In this document: one piece after another, positions 13,385 through 15,015 of the stretch
Layout: every line of letters starts with the position of its first letter
Numbering within the stretch: the first letter of the stretch is position 1
From: Clostridia bacterium
Lineage (GTDB): Bacteria > Bacillota_A > Clostridia > Oscillospirales > Acutalibacteraceae
Assembly (NCBI GenBank): GCA_017549665.1
Contig: JAFYUD010000006.1
Span: 1 to 15,015 of the forward strand
Length of the DNA: 15,015 bases
Direction: 5' to 3'
Program-made: the position numbers and the translations under genes
The notes under the pieces: model-generated
The model's input: the letters and a program-made list of their open reading frames with translations, nothing else
Databases searched by the model: none
What the model was told of the DNA's origin: nothing

Positions 13385-15015
13385 TTATTTCGTAATCAGT
13401 TCTGCCGAAAGCAAATTATCGTTGCCGGTGTTGATTGAGATTGCATCCCACTCTTCTTTTGTACCGTTGTAATTAACGGTTGTCAGGGCGGAACAGGAAT
13501 TAAAGGCTGAATCACCTATGCTTGTTACTCCGTTGCCGATGGTAACAGTTGTTAGTATCGAACAAGATTCAAACGCCCTACTGCCTATACTTGTAACACT
13601 GTCAGGGATTGTTATATTGGTAAGTTTTTTGCAATTCAGGAATGCTTCATAACCTATAGTTTTAATACCGCTACCAAACGTTATATTCTCAAGACTTGAA
13701 CAGTACGCAAAAGCATTCGAATCTATACTTGTTACGCTGTCGGAAATTTCTACACTTTTAAGACTATCGCAATTATAGAAAGCGTTAAGACTAATTTTCT
13801 CAACTCCGTCTGGTACAATATAGCTTGTTCTTGTGTTTCCGATAGGATACTGAATCAATTCTGTTTTGTCTTTATTGAACAAAACACCATATTCATCACT
13901 TGAATACGAAGTGTTGGCAGAATTAACCGATACACTTGTAAGGCTGTCGCAATCAGAGAATACACTTTCCCCGATACTTGTAACACTATTACCAATTGTT
14001 ACATTAGTTAGGTTAGCACATTGGTAAAACGCAAAATTACCAATACTTGTAACGTCATCACCAATCAATACACTACAAATTGAAGAACGATAACCATTCC
14101 ACGGAACTGTTGCAGATGAATAGTTTTCCATATCACCCGCACCGCTGATGGCAAGTTCACCCGTTGACTCGTCAAGCGTCCAGGTAAGATTTTCACCGCA
14201 GGTGCCGCTTACAGGCGATTCTGCTTGTTCAATGCTCACGGGATTGCTTGAAAGAGTTACATCTGCAGTCCATAAATGCATACCTAACGCCTCCGCAGCG
14301 GAACTGCTTGATTCCGGCAGTTTGGAAACATTGATATAAGCATAATAACCGTCATCGGGATTCAAAACAGTTTCTTTAACCGCAAAGAAATCTCCTGAAC
14401 CGCTTGCATCATCTCTGACTTTAAGGTCAAATTCAGCAAACCATTCACTTCCGTCAATATTCTGAGCATTTGAAAGAGTGAAAATACAAATTAAGGCTTG
14501 ATTGCTGTTCGAAAAATCTTCGGTTATGTATCCGTATTCAATTAAATCATTCAGAATATAATTATTTTGAGCCTTAACCATATCACCGGAAACATTGCAA
14601 CGCGATGTAAAGCTTGACTCACTTGGATTAACCGCAAGAGTTCCTATGGTATCAACCGCATAGGAATCATCAAAAAATGCTTTATCATAGAAGAAAATAA
14701 GATCGCCCGATGAAGATATATAATCCGTTTCAATAAATACTCTTGCCTTAACTGCCTCTCCGGGAGCAACCGTATCTGCCGCAACCCATTCGCTGTTAAC
14801 CTGCTTGAATATTTGCGTACGGATTTTCAAAGCTACTCCGCTGTTTTCATCAGGCTGAGTTGTCGTTTCAGGCTGGGTTGTTGTCTCAGGCTGAGTCGTT
14901 GTTTCAGGCTGGGTTGTTGATTCAGGCTGAGTTGTAGTCTCAGGCTGAGTCGTTGTTTCAGACTGGGTTGTTGTCTCAGGCTGAGTCGTTGTTTCAAGCT
15001 GGGTTGTTGTTTCAG
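13385..15015 (-). CDS. Surface protein: Thr/Pro repeat linker, cohesin-like domain, BspA leucine-rich repeats (N-terminus beyond right edge)
   Basis: The frame is open to the right edge, giving 542 visible residues plus the stop; an internal TTG at 14830 is not the likely start because the same frame continues upstream in-register. In order: nine ETTTQP-type hexapeptides (visible residues 1-54), a beta-rich domain of about 200 residues (roughly 62-265) resembling cohesin-like or adhesin folds, a GTCGENLTWTLD...GELAISGAGDM segment (about 270-295) common before BspA repeats, then about seven LRR_5 units of 23 residues with the pattern SIGxxAFxxCxxLTxVTI. It ends shortly after the last repeat, with no LPXTG, dockerin or membrane anchor, so attachment or export must be encoded upstream. 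Likely a cell-surface or secreted binding protein. The cohesin-like call is a tentative fold impression. Confidence 0.88.
   Translation of the reverse strand, partial: ETTTQLETTTQPETTTQSETTTQPETTTQPESTTQPETTTQPETTTQPETTTQPDENSGVALKIRTQIFKQVNSEWVAADTVAPGEAVKARVFIETDYISSSGDLIFFYDKAFFDDSYAVDTIGTLAVNPSESSFTSRCNVSGDMVKAQNNYILNDLIEYGYITEDFSNSNQALICIFTLSNAQNIDGSEWFAEFDLKVRDDASGSGDFFAVKETVLNPDDGYYAYINVSKLPESSSSAAEALGMHLWTADVTLSSNPVSIEQAESPVSGTCGENLTWTLDESTGELAISGAGDMENYSSATVPWNGYRSSICSVLIGDDVTSIGNFAFYQCANLTNVTIGNSVTSIGESVFSDCDSLTSVSVNSANTSYSSDEYGVLFNKDKTELIQYPIGNTRTSYIVPDGVEKISLNAFYNCDSLKSVEISDSVTSIDSNAFAYCSSLENITFGSGIKTIGYEAFLNCKKLTNITIPDSVTSIGSRAFESCSILTTVTIGNGVTSIGDSAFNSCSALTTVNYNGTKEEWDAISINTGNDNLLSAELITK
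14852..15015 (-). repeat. 18-bp tandem repeat encoding ETTTQP
   Basis: Nine 18-bp units run from 14852 to 15013 and continue beyond the window. They encode ETTTQ followed by P, S or L; one unit has ESTTQ. Units alternate between two main DNA versions (CTGGGTTGTTG and CTGAGTCGTTG on the plus strand), suggesting expansion as longer blocks. The product is a Thr-rich, probably extended or glycosylated linker. Confidence 0.9.

Overview
The window looks like a chromosomal segment from a low-GC, gut-type Clostridia (Bacillota), most likely a Ruminococcus-like Oscillospiraceae. The signs are AT-rich intergenic DNA, AGGAGG-type ribosome binding sites, some TTG starts, BspA-type leucine-rich-repeat surface proteins with Thr/Pro linkers, and LytTR/GHKL signalling. 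I cannot fix genus or species from the sequence alone. No rRNA, complete tRNA, CRISPR array, transposase or integrase was seen.

Layout. Positions 1-4349 (minus strand) hold a tight three-gene cluster, read right to left: a 943-residue protein with an ECF-sigma-like N-terminus, one transmembrane helix and a large outside domain; a 202-residue protein with two membrane helices; and a secreted leucine-rich-repeat protein cut by the left edge. Divergently, 4516-6509 (plus) encodes a LytTR response regulator and an AgrC/GHKL-type histidine kinase joined by an ATGA overlap. The 166 bp between these units carry two identical 11-bp direct repeats 20 bp apart and promoter-like elements facing both ways. 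From 6510 to 7361 there is no convincing gene; the stretch holds a hairpin element, a terminator and a promoter. A Gfo/Idh/MocA oxidoreductase (7362-8423, plus) follows and ends in a strong terminator.

Positions 8710-12652 (minus) hold a MarR regulator followed by two half-size ABC exporters. Motif asymmetry (Asp for the catalytic Glu and Gln for the switch His in one subunit, a non-canonical signature in the other) marks a heterodimeric exporter. A consensus sigma-A promoter lies upstream, with tandem palindromes over the predicted start of transcription, as expected for an autoregulated efflux operon. A second copy of the hairpin element lies just behind that promoter. A possible 64-residue small protein sits at 12923-13117. 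A strong bidirectional hairpin separates it from a second leucine-rich-repeat surface protein (13385-15015, minus) that enters from the right edge through a nine-unit ETTTQP repeat.

Working model. The most unusual unit is the sigma-like membrane fusion, apparently co-transcribed with a small membrane protein and a surface protein and sharing its promoter region with a LytTR two-component system. This could be an envelope-sensing transcription switch, but that reading rests on architecture and gene order only.
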